Source: Streptomyces roseoverticillatus
GTDB taxonomy: Bacteria; Actinomycetota; Actinomycetes; Streptomycetales; Streptomycetaceae
Reading direction: 5' to 3'
Length of the DNA stretch: 19,548 bases
Assembly (NCBI RefSeq): GCF_000719265.1
Contig: NZ_JOFL01000043.1
Span: forward strand, 1-19,548
The translations under genes were made by a program, and so were the position numbers. The notes beneath the pieces are model-generated. The model saw only the letters and a program-made list of their open reading frames with translations, searched no databases and was not told the origin of the DNA. Position 1 is the stretch's first letter. Each line of letters starts with the position of its first letter. Positions 1 to 6,942 of the stretch are shown here, in pieces.

Positions 1-584
1 CGCCGGCCCCCGCCCCCGCCACCGGCTACGCGACCCCGTCGTACGGCAGCCCGCCGCCTCCCGGCCCGCCCGGAATATCCGGAGTGCCCGGGGCGGGCGG
101 GTCGCCCGGTGCGCCGACGAGCACAGCCGGCGGGGCGGTCAGGGGCCCGGCCGGCCCGGTCGGGCGGCCCACCGGGTACCCGATGGGCGCCCACGGGGCG
201 GTGCAGGCCCCTTTCCCGCCGCCGGGCCTGAGCCCGGCGCCCGGCCACGCACCGCCGCCGCCGCGCCGCGGCTGGCCCGTCTACCTGGGACCGCTGCTGG
301 CGCTGCTCCTCATCGCGGGCGGCACCGTCGCCGGAGTGCTGTCGGCGGGAGGGCCCGGGAACAGCGGGCAGCAGCCGGACGACGGCTCCACGGGCACCGT
401 GCAGCCCTCGGAATCCCGGCAGCCGGACGCATCCGGCAGCCCCGGGAGCTCGGAGAATCCCCGTCCCTCCCCGTCCGGGCACGCCACGGACGAACCCACC
501 GCTCCCACCTATCCCACGACCGAACCGACCAGGAACCCGGGAACGTGCAACGGCGGCTGGGTGACGAAATGCGCAACGCGCTGA
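1..584 (+). CDS. C-terminal part of a proline-rich single-pass membrane protein (5' end outside window)
   Basis: The frame with codons beginning at position 3 is open from the window edge to TGA 582-584, so this is the 3' part of a larger gene. The visible product has three parts: a Pro/Gly/Ala-rich, probably cytoplasmic segment, one clear transmembrane helix (about nt 276-350, motif YLGPLLALLLIAGG), and a Ser/Pro/Thr/Gly-rich extracellular tail ending CNGGWVTKCATR. This is the architecture of actinobacterial membrane proteins with a cytoplasmic N-terminal module and a low-complexity outer stalk, but the N-terminal module is missing and I cannot name the protein. A GTG at 84 could be mistaken for the start, but the frame is open upstream with the same composition. 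Near the end an alternative frame (about 542-628) gives a more protein-like charged C-terminus, so a frameshift is possible. The lipoprotein gene follows after 64 bp. Confidence 0.7.
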   Translation, partial: PAPAPATGYATPSYGSPPPPGPPGISGVPGAGGSPGAPTSTAGGAVRGPAGPVGRPTGYPMGAHGAVQAPFPPPGLSPAPGHAPPPPRRGWPVYLGPLLALLLIAGGTVAGVLSAGGPGNSGQQPDDGSTGTVQPSESRQPDASGSPGSSENPRPSPSGHATDEPTAPTYPTTEPTRNPGTCNGGWVTKCATR

Positions 585-648
585 AAGCAGCCGAAGGGCT
601 GAAGGAAGACGCCGAAGGAAAGAACTGACCGGCTTTCGGGGGATGCAA

Positions 649-2070
649 ATGCGGCTGGTGGCCAATCCGTTCCGAGGAACACAGCAGAAACCGTCCGCGC
701 GGCGCCGCCGGCTCCGGCTCGTCGCGCTCCTCACCGTGCCCGTGCTGATCGGCGGCGCGAGCCTCGCCGGGTGCGGGTCCGGCGGCAAGAAATCCGTTCA
801 ACTCGTCCTGGAAGCCGTGGGCGAGATAGGAGCGTTCCCGTTCGTGGAGCACCCGGACACCGATCTCCGGGGCGTCCGGTCCGCCGTGCGCGGCGGCGGG
901 CAGCGGGCGGGGGACGCCCGGGGCACGTTCGGCGGGCTCCAGGGCGCCACGCACTGCGACAAGGCGTCGCTGATCAAGCAGCTCACCGGGGACCCCGAGA
1001 AGGCCAGGGCGTGGGCCGAGGTGAAGAACATCGACGAGGGCAGGATCGGCGAGTACATCAACGGACTCACCGAGACGAGCCTGGAGTTCGACACGCTCGT
1101 CAAGAACCACGACTTCCGCGACGGCGAGGCCAGCGAGTACCTGTCGGTACTGCAGAAGGGCGTGCTCGTCCTCGTGGACAACTTCATGGGGCCGGCCGTC
1201 AAGTGCAACTGCGGCAACCCGCTCCAGGAGCCGGACCAGGCCGTCGACACGAAGGCGGCGAGTTACACGGGCACCCGCTGGGAATCGTTCACCGCCACGG
1301 AGGTGACCGTCATCAAGGCCCGTACGAAGGAACAGGGTCCGGTGAAGCAGATCCCCCTCGTCGACCCCTTCCAGGGCGACAAGGCCTTCGACCGCGGCGT
1401 GGGCAGCGACGGGAGCAAGGACAGCAAGCCCTTCCACTGGGATCCGCCGAAGACGCCTGCGGGCTCTCCGGGTTCGTCGGGTTCCCCGGGAGCCGCCGGG
1501 TCGTCGGACCCCAAGGACCCCAAGGACCCCAAGGACCCCAAGGACAAGGGATCGTCTTCGAAGCCGCCGAAGGACAAGTCCTCGGAGCCGTCGGCCGGGT
1601 CGTCCGGATCCGGATCGTCCGGCGCCGGCTCTTCCGGCCCGGGAGCGTCCTCCAGCGGATCCGGCGAACCGTCAGACGGCTTCTCGGGCCAGGGCGTACG
1701 GCCGACGACGGAGCCCCCGGGGTCACGGGGGCCGGGCGCGTCCTCCAAGAAGCCGCCGCTCGGCAGCACCACGCCCGTCGGTCCGCGCACCACGCCGCCC
1801 CGGACGAGCGCGCCCTCGGCGACGCGGCCCGTCGCGCCGCCCACGGCACCGAAGCCGGTGACGCCCACCTCCTCGAAGCCGGAGGCCCCCACGAAACCCG
1901 TGGCACCCACGACGCACAAGCCCGTGGTGCCGACTGCCGAACGGCCTGAGAGGCCGGTGACGCCGACGGCCGAGAAGCCCGAGAAGCCCGTGGTGCCCAC
2001 CGCCGGCCACCCCGCGGCCCCCACCGCGGCCAAACCCGATCCGCCCAGGGCGGCGACCGGCTCGTCCTGA
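649..2070 (+). CDS. Secreted lipoprotein with Pro/Ser/Gly/Lys-rich stalk
   Basis: I chose ATG 649 because GGGGGA (638-643) sits 5 nt before it; ATG 643 overlaps that ribosome site. The N-terminus has an Arg-rich stretch, a hydrophobic segment and a lipobox SLAGC with Cys42, so it is a type II signal peptide and the protein should be a lipid-anchored extracytoplasmic lipoprotein. Residues of roughly 45-240 look folded and contain Cys residues (ATHCDK, VKCNCGNPL). From about residue 260 onward the protein is low complexity: SSGSPG repeats, four DPK repeats, then KPxxPT repeats to the end, a likely wall-spanning stalk. The folded part resembles Streptomyces lipoproteins annotated as DUF6777, an assignment made from memory; its function is unknown. 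The frame continues in an acidic repeat beyond the TGA (see 2071-2226). Neighbours upstream and in TerD downstream are co-directional, but co-transcription is unproven. Confidence 0.85.
   Translation: MRLVANPFRGTQQKPSARRRRLRLVALLTVPVLIGGASLAGCGSGGKKSVQLVLEAVGEIGAFPFVEHPDTDLRGVRSAVRGGGQRAGDARGTFGGLQGATHCDKASLIKQLTGDPEKARAWAEVKNIDEGRIGEYINGLTETSLEFDTLVKNHDFRDGEASEYLSVLQKGVLVLVDNFMGPAVKCNCGNPLQEPDQAVDTKAASYTGTRWESFTATEVTVIKARTKEQGPVKQIPLVDPFQGDKAFDRGVGSDGSKDSKPFHWDPPKTPAGSPGSSGSPGAAGSSDPKDPKDPKDPKDKGSSSKPPKDKSSEPSAGSSGSGSSGAGSSGPGASSSGSGEPSDGFSGQGVRPTTEPPGSRGPGASSKKPPLGSTTPVGPRTTPPRTSAPSATRPVAPPTAPKPVTPTSSKPEAPTKPVAPTTHKPVVPTAERPERPVTPTAEKPEKPVVPTAGHPAAPTAAKPDPPRAATGSS
1507..1542 (+). repeat. 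Four tandem 9-bp repeats (GACCCCAAG) encoding DPK x4
   Basis: Four perfect in-frame copies of GACCCCAAG lie inside the lipoprotein gene and encode Asp-Pro-Lys four times, followed by DKG. The codons are identical in every copy, which points to recent slippage or expansion. Copy number may vary between strains and would only change stalk length. Confidence 0.9.
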
Positions 2071-2226
2071 CACAAGGCCAAGGCCGAGGACACGACCGAG
2101 GACACAGCCGAGGACACGGCCGATGACAAGGAGGACGCAGAGTCCCGCACATCCCCAATCCACGCCAAGCAGGGACAAACGAATGTCGCGATACGTTGTC
2201 CCCTGCAAGCAAGAAACCGTCCATAG
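2071..2226 (+). other. In-frame open extension after the lipoprotein stop, with 12-bp acidic repeats
   Basis: After TGA 2068-2070 the lipoprotein frame stays open for 51 codons to TAG 2224-2226. Its first half reads HKAKAEDTTEDTAEDT, from degenerate 12-bp repeats (GCCGAGGACACG-like) at 2083-2130. It then runs on as an acidic stretch and later becomes nondescript. This resembles a coding low-complexity tail cut off by a stop. It may be a decayed C-terminus, a recent nonsense change, or UGA-C readthrough. There is no start codon with a ribosome site that would make it a separate gene. The last bases overlap the ribosome site of the TerD gene. Confidence 0.5.
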
Positions 2227-2235
2227 GGGTGGAGC

Positions 2236-3519
2236 ATGGGGATGCTGAAGGGTGCCAACGTCCGGATTCCGGCGCCGGCGGTGCGGGTGGAGCTGGGCTG
2301 GCGCACGGCCCCCGGGGCGCCGGACGTCGACGCCTCCGCCCTGCTGCTCGCCGGCGGCAGAGTCCGCTCGGACGCGGACTTCGTCTTCTACAACCAGGCC
2401 GCGCACCCCTCGGGCGCGGTCCGCCACGAGGGGAAACGGCCGTCCGGCGCCGGCATGACGACGGACACCCTCGCCGTGGACCTCGCCGCGGTAGAGCCGT
2501 CCGTCGAGACCGTGGTGCTGGCCGCCTCGGCCGACGGCGGGAGCTTCGGGCAGGTGCCGGGGCTGTACATCCGCGTCACCGACGCGGCCGGCGGCGCGGA
2601 GCTCGCGCGCTTCGACAGCACGGACGCCACCGTCGAGACGGCGTTCGTCCTCGGCGAGCTCTACCGCCGCCAGGGCGAGTGGAAGTTCCGGGCGGTGGGC
2701 CAGGGCTACAGCACCGGCCTGGAGGGCCTGGCGACCGACTTCGGCATCTCGGTGGACGAGCCGCAGTCGGTCCCCGCCCCGGCCGCCATACCGGCGCCGC
2801 CCGCCCAGGCGCCCGCCGCACCGCCGGTCGCCCCGCCTCCGCCCGCCGCGCCGCCCGCCGCGCCGCCCGCGCCCCAGCCCGTGCGCCTGACGAAGGTCAC
2901 GCTCACCAAGGAGGCGCCCACCGTCTCGCTCACCAAGCAGGGCGGCACGTCCGGGGCGCTGCGCGTCAACCTCAACTGGGAGGTGCGCAAGTCGTTCAAG
3001 GGCTGGGGCCACAAGTTCGGCAAGGCCATGGCCATGCACTCCGACCTGGACCTCGACCTCGGCTGCCTCTTCGAGCTGCGCGACGGCACCAAGGGCGTGG
3101 TGCAGGCGCTGGGCAACTCCTTCGGCTCCCTGCACCGGCCGCCGTTCATCCACCTCGACGGCGACGACCGCACCGGCGCGGTGGCCGCGGGCGAGAACCT
3201 CACGGTCAACCTGGACCACATCAACGACTTCCGGCGCATCCTCGTCTTCGTAACGATCTACGAGGGCGCCCGGAGCTTCGCCGGCCTGCACGCCACGGTC
3301 ACGATGCAGCCGCAGCACGGCGCGCCCGTCGACTTCTCGCTCGACGAGTGCACCGTGCTCTCCAACGTCTGCGCGCTGGCCCTCATCACCAACAACAACG
3401 GCGACCTCGTCGTCCAGCGCGAGGCCCGCTACTTCGTGCCCGACCGCGGCGTCAGCCCGCAGCGCACCCTCGACCGCGCGTACGGCTGGGGCATGAACTG
3501 GACGCCGGGCCGCAAGTGA
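2236..3519 (+). CDS. TerD-family protein with two stress-protein domains
   Basis: The product (427 aa) starts MGMLKGANV and has an N-terminal TerD domain (about residues 1-175; [17 protein letters not shown] and [13 protein letters not shown] segments are typical of this calcium-binding fold). A Pro/Ala-rich linker follows at about 178-218, then a second TerD/TerA-like domain (about 220-427; [28 protein letters not shown]-like). TerD-family proteins are cytoplasmic and linked to tellurite resistance and general stress; the biochemical activity is unsettled. Acidic clusters such as DLDLDL and DGDDRTG are candidate Ca2+ ligands. ATG 2236 is used because AGGGG (2225-2229) lies 6 nt upstream; ATG 2242 (two codons later, 7 nt after GGAG 2231-2234) is equally plausible. 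No other ter genes are visible, so this looks like a stand-alone two-domain paralogue. Confidence 0.9.
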   Translation: MGMLKGANVRIPAPAVRVELGWRTAPGAPDVDASALLLAGGRVRSDADFVFYNQAAHPSGAVRHEGKRPSGAGMTTDTLAVDLAAVEPSVETVVLAASADGGSFGQVPGLYIRVTDAAGGAELARFDSTDATVETAFVLGELYRRQGEWKFRAVGQGYSTGLEGLATDFGISVDEPQSVPAPAAIPAPPAQAPAAPPVAPPPPAAPPAAPPAPQPVRLTKVTLTKEAPTVSLTKQGGTSGALRVNLNWEVRKSFKGWGHKFGKAMAMHSDLDLDLGCLFELRDGTKGVVQALGNSFGSLHRPPFIHLDGDDRTGAVAAGENLTVNLDHINDFRRILVFVTIYEGARSFAGLHATVTMQPQHGAPVDFSLDECTVLSNVCALALITNNNGDLVVQREARYFVPDRGVSPQRTLDRAYGWGMNWTPGRK

Positions 3520-3532
3520 CCGGCCGGGCCGC

Positions 3533-4702
3533 TCAGGGCGCGGCCTCGGGGCGGGCGTACGTCCGCCCCTTCCAGGCCGCGCCCCGGCCCCGATAGTGCT
3601 GGACCGCGGAGTCCACGGTCATCAGCAGGTAGAGCAGGGCCGTGAACGGCAGCAGCGGCGCCAGGAGGAGCGGCTGCCGGTAGTAGCGCAGCATCGGCAC
3701 GTACGTCCCGGCCATGATCGCCCAGGCGGCGGCTCCGGCGGTCAGTGCGACGGGCTCGCCCGTCAGGGCGCCCGCCGCCACGGCGACCGGCGGCGCCAGG
3801 TAGACCACCGCCAGCCCGGCGACCGTCCCGGCCAGGAGCAGCGGGTTGTGGCGGAGCTGGGCGTACGCGCTGCGCGAGACCATCCGCCACAGCATGCCCA
3901 GGCCCGGGTAGGGCCGGACGCTGTCCACCCGGTCCGCGAGGCCCAGCCAGATCCGGCCGCCCGTGCGGCGCACGGCCCGGGAGAGCGTCACGTCGTCGAT
4001 CACGGCCTGCCGGATGCTGTCGGGGACGCCGGCCCGCTCGGCGGCGTCGCGCCGCAGGAGGACGCAGCCGCCCGCGGCGGCCGTGGTCCGCGCGCCCGGC
4101 CGGTTGATCCGGCGGAAGGGGTAGAGCTGCGCGAAGAAGTAGACGAAGGCGGGGACGATCAGCCGCTCCCACACGGTCGCCACGCGCAGCCGGGCCATCT
4201 GCGACACGAGGTCCAGGCCGCCCGACTCCGCCGCCGCGACGAGCTCGCGCAGGCTGTCCGGCTCGTGGGCGATGTCGGCGTCGGTGAGCAGCAGGTACGC
4301 GGCGTCGGTGCGCTCCCGGGCGAGCGTCATGCCGTGCCGTACAGCCCACAGCTTGCCCGTCCAGCCCGGGCCGGGCTCGCCCGGGGAGGCGACGGTCAGC
4401 GGCAGTCCGCCGCGCTCGGCCGCCAGTGCGCGGGCCAGCTCCCCGGTGCCGTCGGAGCTGCCGTCGTCCACGAGGAAGATCTCCGCCTTCCCCGGGTAGT
4501 CCTGGGCGAGCAGGGACGGCAGGCTCGACGGCAGCACCTCCGCCTCGTCGCGGGCGGGGACGACGATCGCCACGGGCGGCCAGGCCGCGGGTGGCCTGCG
4601 CTCGGGCAGCCGTACGTCCGTACGCCAGAAGAAGCCCTGGCCCAGCAGCAGCCACAGCCACGCGGCCAGGGAACCCACAGTGATCCAAGTCAGCGCGCTC
4701 AC
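3533..4702 (-). CDS. hpnB: HpnB-like family 2 glycosyltransferase (membrane)
   Basis: The product is about 389 aa from GTG 4702: an N-terminal membrane helix (WLWLLLGQGFFW), a GT-A catalytic domain (VPARDEAEVLPSSLPSLLAQDYP, VDDGSSDGTGELA, LLLTDADIAHEPDSL, VIDDVTLSRAVRRTGGRIW), and two or more C-terminal helices. The DAD motif and the DD(V)xxxxxxR segment fit metal and sugar-nucleotide binding of GT2 enzymes. The whole pattern matches the hopanoid-associated HpnB family, whose exact acceptor is not settled; no other hopanoid gene is visible here. A longer frame starts at ATG 4798, but the added 32 residues are low complexity and lack a ribosome site, whereas GTG 4702 has a CAGACT hexamer 7 nt upstream that suggests a leaderless start. 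It converges on the TerD gene with only 13 bp between stops. Confidence 0.85.
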   Translation of the reverse strand: MSALTWITVGSLAAWLWLLLGQGFFWRTDVRLPERRPPAAWPPVAIVVPARDEAEVLPSSLPSLLAQDYPGKAEIFLVDDGSSDGTGELARALAAERGGLPLTVASPGEPGPGWTGKLWAVRHGMTLARERTDAAYLLLTDADIAHEPDSLRELVAAAESGGLDLVSQMARLRVATVWERLIVPAFVYFFAQLYPFRRINRPGARTTAAAGGCVLLRRDAAERAGVPDSIRQAVIDDVTLSRAVRRTGGRIWLGLADRVDSVRPYPGLGMLWRMVSRSAYAQLRHNPLLLAGTVAGLAVVYLAPPVAVAAGALTGEPVALTAGAAAWAIMAGTYVPMLRYYRQPLLLAPLLPFTALLYLLMTVDSAVQHYRGRGAAWKGRTYARPEAAP

Positions 4703-4709
4703 CCGTGGC

Positions 4710-4715
4710 AGTCTG
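4710..4715 (-). promoter_or_regulatory. Candidate -10 element for leaderless hpnB transcript
   Basis: On the minus strand CAGACT is followed by 7 nt and then GTG 4702. This is the spacing seen for Streptomyces leaderless starts, although the first base departs from TAnnnT. No good -35 is evident. Confidence 0.35.
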
Positions 4716-4802
4716 CCGCACGGAGGGCGGCTGATCGGGGGTCTTTGCGGGAAGCGGAGCGAACGGACCCGCCCGCCGGGGCCGCCGTTTCCGCCCATCC
4801 AT

Positions 4803-4808
4803 TAGAGT
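4803..4808 (+). promoter_or_regulatory. Candidate -10 element (TAGAGT) for the racemase-like gene
   Basis: TAGAGT is followed by 6 nt and GTG 4815, so transcription would begin at or next to the start codon. No Shine-Dalgarno sequence precedes the GTG, which fits a leaderless mRNA. No convincing -35 hexamer was found. Confidence 0.5.
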
Positions 4809-4814
4809 GACCGG

Positions 4815-5612
4815 GTGAAGATCGCGCTCATGGACTCCGGCAACGGGCTGCTGGCGGCAGCCGCCGCCGTGCACCGGCTGCGACCGGACGCCGATCTGGT
4901 CCTCTCCTCCGACCCCGACGGCATGCCGTGGGGCCCCCGTACCCCCGAGGACATCGTCGCGCACGCCCTGGACTGCGCCCGGTCCGCGGCCGCCCTCGCC
5001 CCCGACGCGCTGATCGTCGCCTGCAACACGGCGTCCGTGCACGCGCTCGCGGCGATAAGGGCCGAGCTGGAACCGGCGATCCCGGTGATCGGCACCGTGC
5101 CCGCGATCAAGCCCGCCGCGGCCGCCGGCGGCCCCGTCGCCATCTGGGCGACCCCGGGCACCACCGGCAGCCCGTACCAGCGCGGCCTGATCAGGGACTT
5201 CGCGGCCGGCGTCGAGGTCACGGAGGTGCCCTGCCCCGGCCTCGCGGACGCCGTCCAGTACGCCGACTCCGCGGCCGTGAACGCCGCGGTCGCCGCCGCG
5301 GCCGCCCTCACGCCCCGCAATGTAAGGAGCGTCGTCCTGGGGTGCACCCATTACGAGCTCGTCGCGGAGCGTATCCGTGCGGCGGTCCAGCCCCTGCTGT
5401 CGCCGGCGGTCCCGCGCCTGACCCTGTACGGCTCGGCGGAGGCCGTCGCCGCCCAGACGCTGCGCCGCATCGGCGCCGCGCCCGCCCCCGGCGCCGCGCC
5501 GTCCGGGCGCCTGACGGTGCTGCTCAGCGGCCGCGAGGGCAGCATCGACCCGGCCTCCCTGACCTACCCCGAGGGCCGCTCCCTCGTCGAGGCCGCCGCC
5601 GTACGCCCCTGA
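4815..5612 (+). CDS. Glutamate/aspartate racemase-family protein (MurI-like)
   Basis: This 265-aa protein has the signatures of cofactor-independent amino-acid racemases: MDSGNGLL near the N-terminus (MurI proteins have a DSGxGGL equivalent), GMPWGPRTPEDI (the YGxR-type substrate loop), CNTAS with Cys70, and GCTHY with Cys177 and His179. The two cysteines are the expected acid/base pair. MurI makes D-glutamate for peptidoglycan in the cytosol. The sequence diverges from canonical MurI (PWG instead of PYG, N-terminal GNGLL), so another substrate is possible. Streptomycetes normally carry a separate housekeeping murI. The gene is divergent from hpnB and has its own leaderless-type promoter. A standalone transcription unit is likely. 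Confidence 0.8.
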   Translation: MKIALMDSGNGLLAAAAAVHRLRPDADLVLSSDPDGMPWGPRTPEDIVAHALDCARSAAALAPDALIVACNTASVHALAAIRAELEPAIPVIGTVPAIKPAAAAGGPVAIWATPGTTGSPYQRGLIRDFAAGVEVTEVPCPGLADAVQYADSAAVNAAVAAAAALTPRNVRSVVLGCTHYELVAERIRAAVQPLLSPAVPRLTLYGSAEAVAAQTLRRIGAAPAPGAAPSGRLTVLLSGREGSIDPASLTYPEGRSLVEAAAVRP

Positions 5613-5689
5613 GCCGGCCGCCGGCCCCTTCCGGCCACCCGATCCGGTGCGGTCCGTGCATCACCCCTGCCGTGGTGGCGGAAGGTGAG

Positions 5690-5695
5690 TAGGCT
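5690..5695 (+). promoter_or_regulatory. Candidate -10 element (TAGGCT) for the small membrane protein gene
   Basis: TAGGCT, 7 nt, then ATG 5703. The same hexamer and spacing precede the Nudix gene. This places the start at 5703 rather than at the in-frame GTG 5685. Confidence 0.5.
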
Positions 5696-5702
5696 GCCTG
5701 GT

Positions 5703-6308
5703 ATGAGGGACCATTCCACGGGCCCGCAGGGCCACGAGGGCGACGAGAACACGGGCGCGGCCGGACCCCCTTCCCCGGCCGACGGCGCCGCGGATCTCGC
5801 CGTCTGGACCGGTCGCGCGACCAACCGCGTCCAGTGGCTGCTTGCCGCGGCCGGCGCCGCCTGCCTGGCACTCGGCGTCGAACTGGCCGTCGACAGCGCA
5901 TGGACCTCAGGTCTGGCCCCTCTCGTCATGGCGGTCGTCGGCTGCGTCGCGGCCGGGCTGCTGATGCTCTACGGCACCCTCGCGTTCGTCCATGTGGCCG
6001 TACGGGTCGACATGGAGGCGCTGGAGGTGCGCTGCGGGCACATCGGCGTGCCGCGCACGCGCATCCCGCTGTCCCACGTGGTCGATGCGGACTTCGCCCC
6101 GCGCGTCACGCCGCGCCAGTGGGGCGGCTGGGGCTACCGGTGGCTGCCCGAAAAGGGCACCGCCGTCGTCGTGCGCCGGGGCGAGGGCTTCGTGCTCCGC
6201 CTCGGCGACGGCCGTACGTTCACGGTCACCGTCGACGACGCGGAATCCGCCGTACGGGTGATCCGCCGGGCCCTGCGCCTCGCCCCCGGCCGCAAGGCCC
6301 CGGCCTGA
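5703..6308 (+). CDS. Conserved-type membrane protein, two helices and a C-terminal beta domain, function unknown
   Basis: From ATG 5703 the product is 201 aa. Residues 1-40 are hydrophilic, and two membrane helices follow at about 45-63 and 72-97. The C-terminal domain (about 98-190) alternates hydrophobic and charged residues with the motif QWGGWGYRWLPEKGTAVVVRRGEGFVLRLGDGRTFTV (abridged positions 139-175), which looks like a PH-like beta sandwich. I do not recognise a named family with certainty. The helical hairpin with both ends probably cytoplasmic would put the beta domain in the cytosol. It lies 90 bp after the racemase-like gene and has its own leaderless-type -10, so it is probably transcribed independently. 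Confidence 0.7.
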   Translation: MRDHSTGPQGHEGDENTGAAGPPSPADGAADLAVWTGRATNRVQWLLAAAGAACLALGVELAVDSAWTSGLAPLVMAVVGCVAAGLLMLYGTLAFVHVAVRVDMEALEVRCGHIGVPRTRIPLSHVVDADFAPRVTPRQWGGWGYRWLPEKGTAVVVRRGEGFVLRLGDGRTFTVTVDDAESAVRVIRRALRLAPGRKAPA

Positions 6309-6369
6309 CCTGGGACTTTCTCACCACCCCTGCCGCCACCTGGGTGAACGCCCGGCCCTCCCGGACCAC

Positions 6370-6375
6370 TAGGCT
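6370..6375 (+). promoter_or_regulatory. Candidate -10 element (TAGGCT) for the Nudix gene
   Basis: TAGGCT followed by 7 nt and ATG 6383. There is no ribosome binding site before the ATG, consistent with a leaderless transcript. Confidence 0.5.
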
Positions 6376-6382
6376 CCTGCCC

Positions 6383-6862
6383 ATGCCCACCCCCGATTTC
6401 ATCCGAGTCCTCCGCGCGACCGCGGGCAACCAGCTCCTGTGGATCCCCGGCGTGAGCGCCGTCGTCCTCGACCCCGAGGGCCGCGTGCTGCTCGGCCGCC
6501 GCTCGGACAGCGGCGAGTGGGCGATCATCGGCGGCATCCCCGACCCCGGCGAGCAGCCCGCCTCCGCCATCGTGCGCGAGGTGTACGAGGAGACCGCCGT
6601 CCACTGCGTCGCGGAGCGCGTCCTGGTGGTCGAGGCGCTCGCCCCCGTCACCTACCCCAACGGCGACAAGTGCCAGTACATGGACGTCTGCTTCCTGTGC
6701 CGGGCCGTGGGCGGCGAGGCGCGCGTCAACGACGACGAGTCCCTGGAGGTCGGCTGGTTCGAGCCGGACGCCCTGCCGCCCCTGCAGGAGTTCGCGGTCC
6801 GGCGCATCAAGCACGCCGTGGAGGACGGCGCCACCTGGTTCGAGGGCATCGGGCAAGGCTGA
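6383..6862 (+). CDS. Nudix hydrolase
   Basis: This 159-aa protein is a single Nudix domain. The Nudix box spans residues 51-73 (G51, E57, R65-E66, E69-E70, hydrophobic V73), matching GX5EX7REUXEEXGU except that Ala72 replaces the usual Gly. The Glu residues that bind Mg2+ are intact. Nudix enzymes hydrolyse nucleoside diphosphates linked to another group (nucleotide sugars, NADH, ADP-ribose, oxidised nucleotides). The upstream segment WIPGVSAVVLDPEGRVLLGRR is typical of the ADP-ribose/MutT-like set, but the substrate cannot be read from sequence. It should be cytosolic. The ATG is fixed by the leaderless-type promoter and by the conserved N-terminal strand. Confidence 0.88.
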   Translation: MPTPDFIRVLRATAGNQLLWIPGVSAVVLDPEGRVLLGRRSDSGEWAIIGGIPDPGEQPASAIVREVYEETAVHCVAERVLVVEALAPVTYPNGDKCQYMDVCFLCRAVGGEARVNDDESLEVGWFEPDALPPLQEFAVRRIKHAVEDGATWFEGIGQG

Positions 6863-6918
6863 CCGGCCCCCGTACATAGGCGGCTGCAGGCGCATCCCGG
6901 GGCGGCCATCGACACGGT

Positions 6919-6935
6919 CTATGGCTGCCTATAGT
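6919..6935 (+). promoter_or_regulatory. cynR promoter: TATAGT -10 overlapped by CTAT-N8-ATAG inverted repeat
   Basis: TATAGT (6930-6935) is followed by 7 nt and ATG 6943, again the leaderless arrangement. The inverted repeat CTAT (6919-6922) / ATAG (6931-6934) overlaps the -10, and a further ATAGGC at 6876-6881 mirrors GCCTAT at 6927-6932. LysR-family proteins bind such dyads and often repress their own gene, so autoregulation is a reasonable inference. Confidence 0.45.
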
Positions 6936-6942
6936 GGCGCGC

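Noticed and set aside
1507..1542. CRISPR-like or mobile repeat
   Set aside because: The 9-bp units are in-frame codon repeats inside a low-complexity stalk, with no spacers.
5662..6335. Shared CACCCCTGCCG motif before the membrane-protein and Nudix genes
   Set aside because: Its distance to the start codons differs (41 versus 58 bp), so a common promoter role is unlikely; probably chance in GC-rich DNA.
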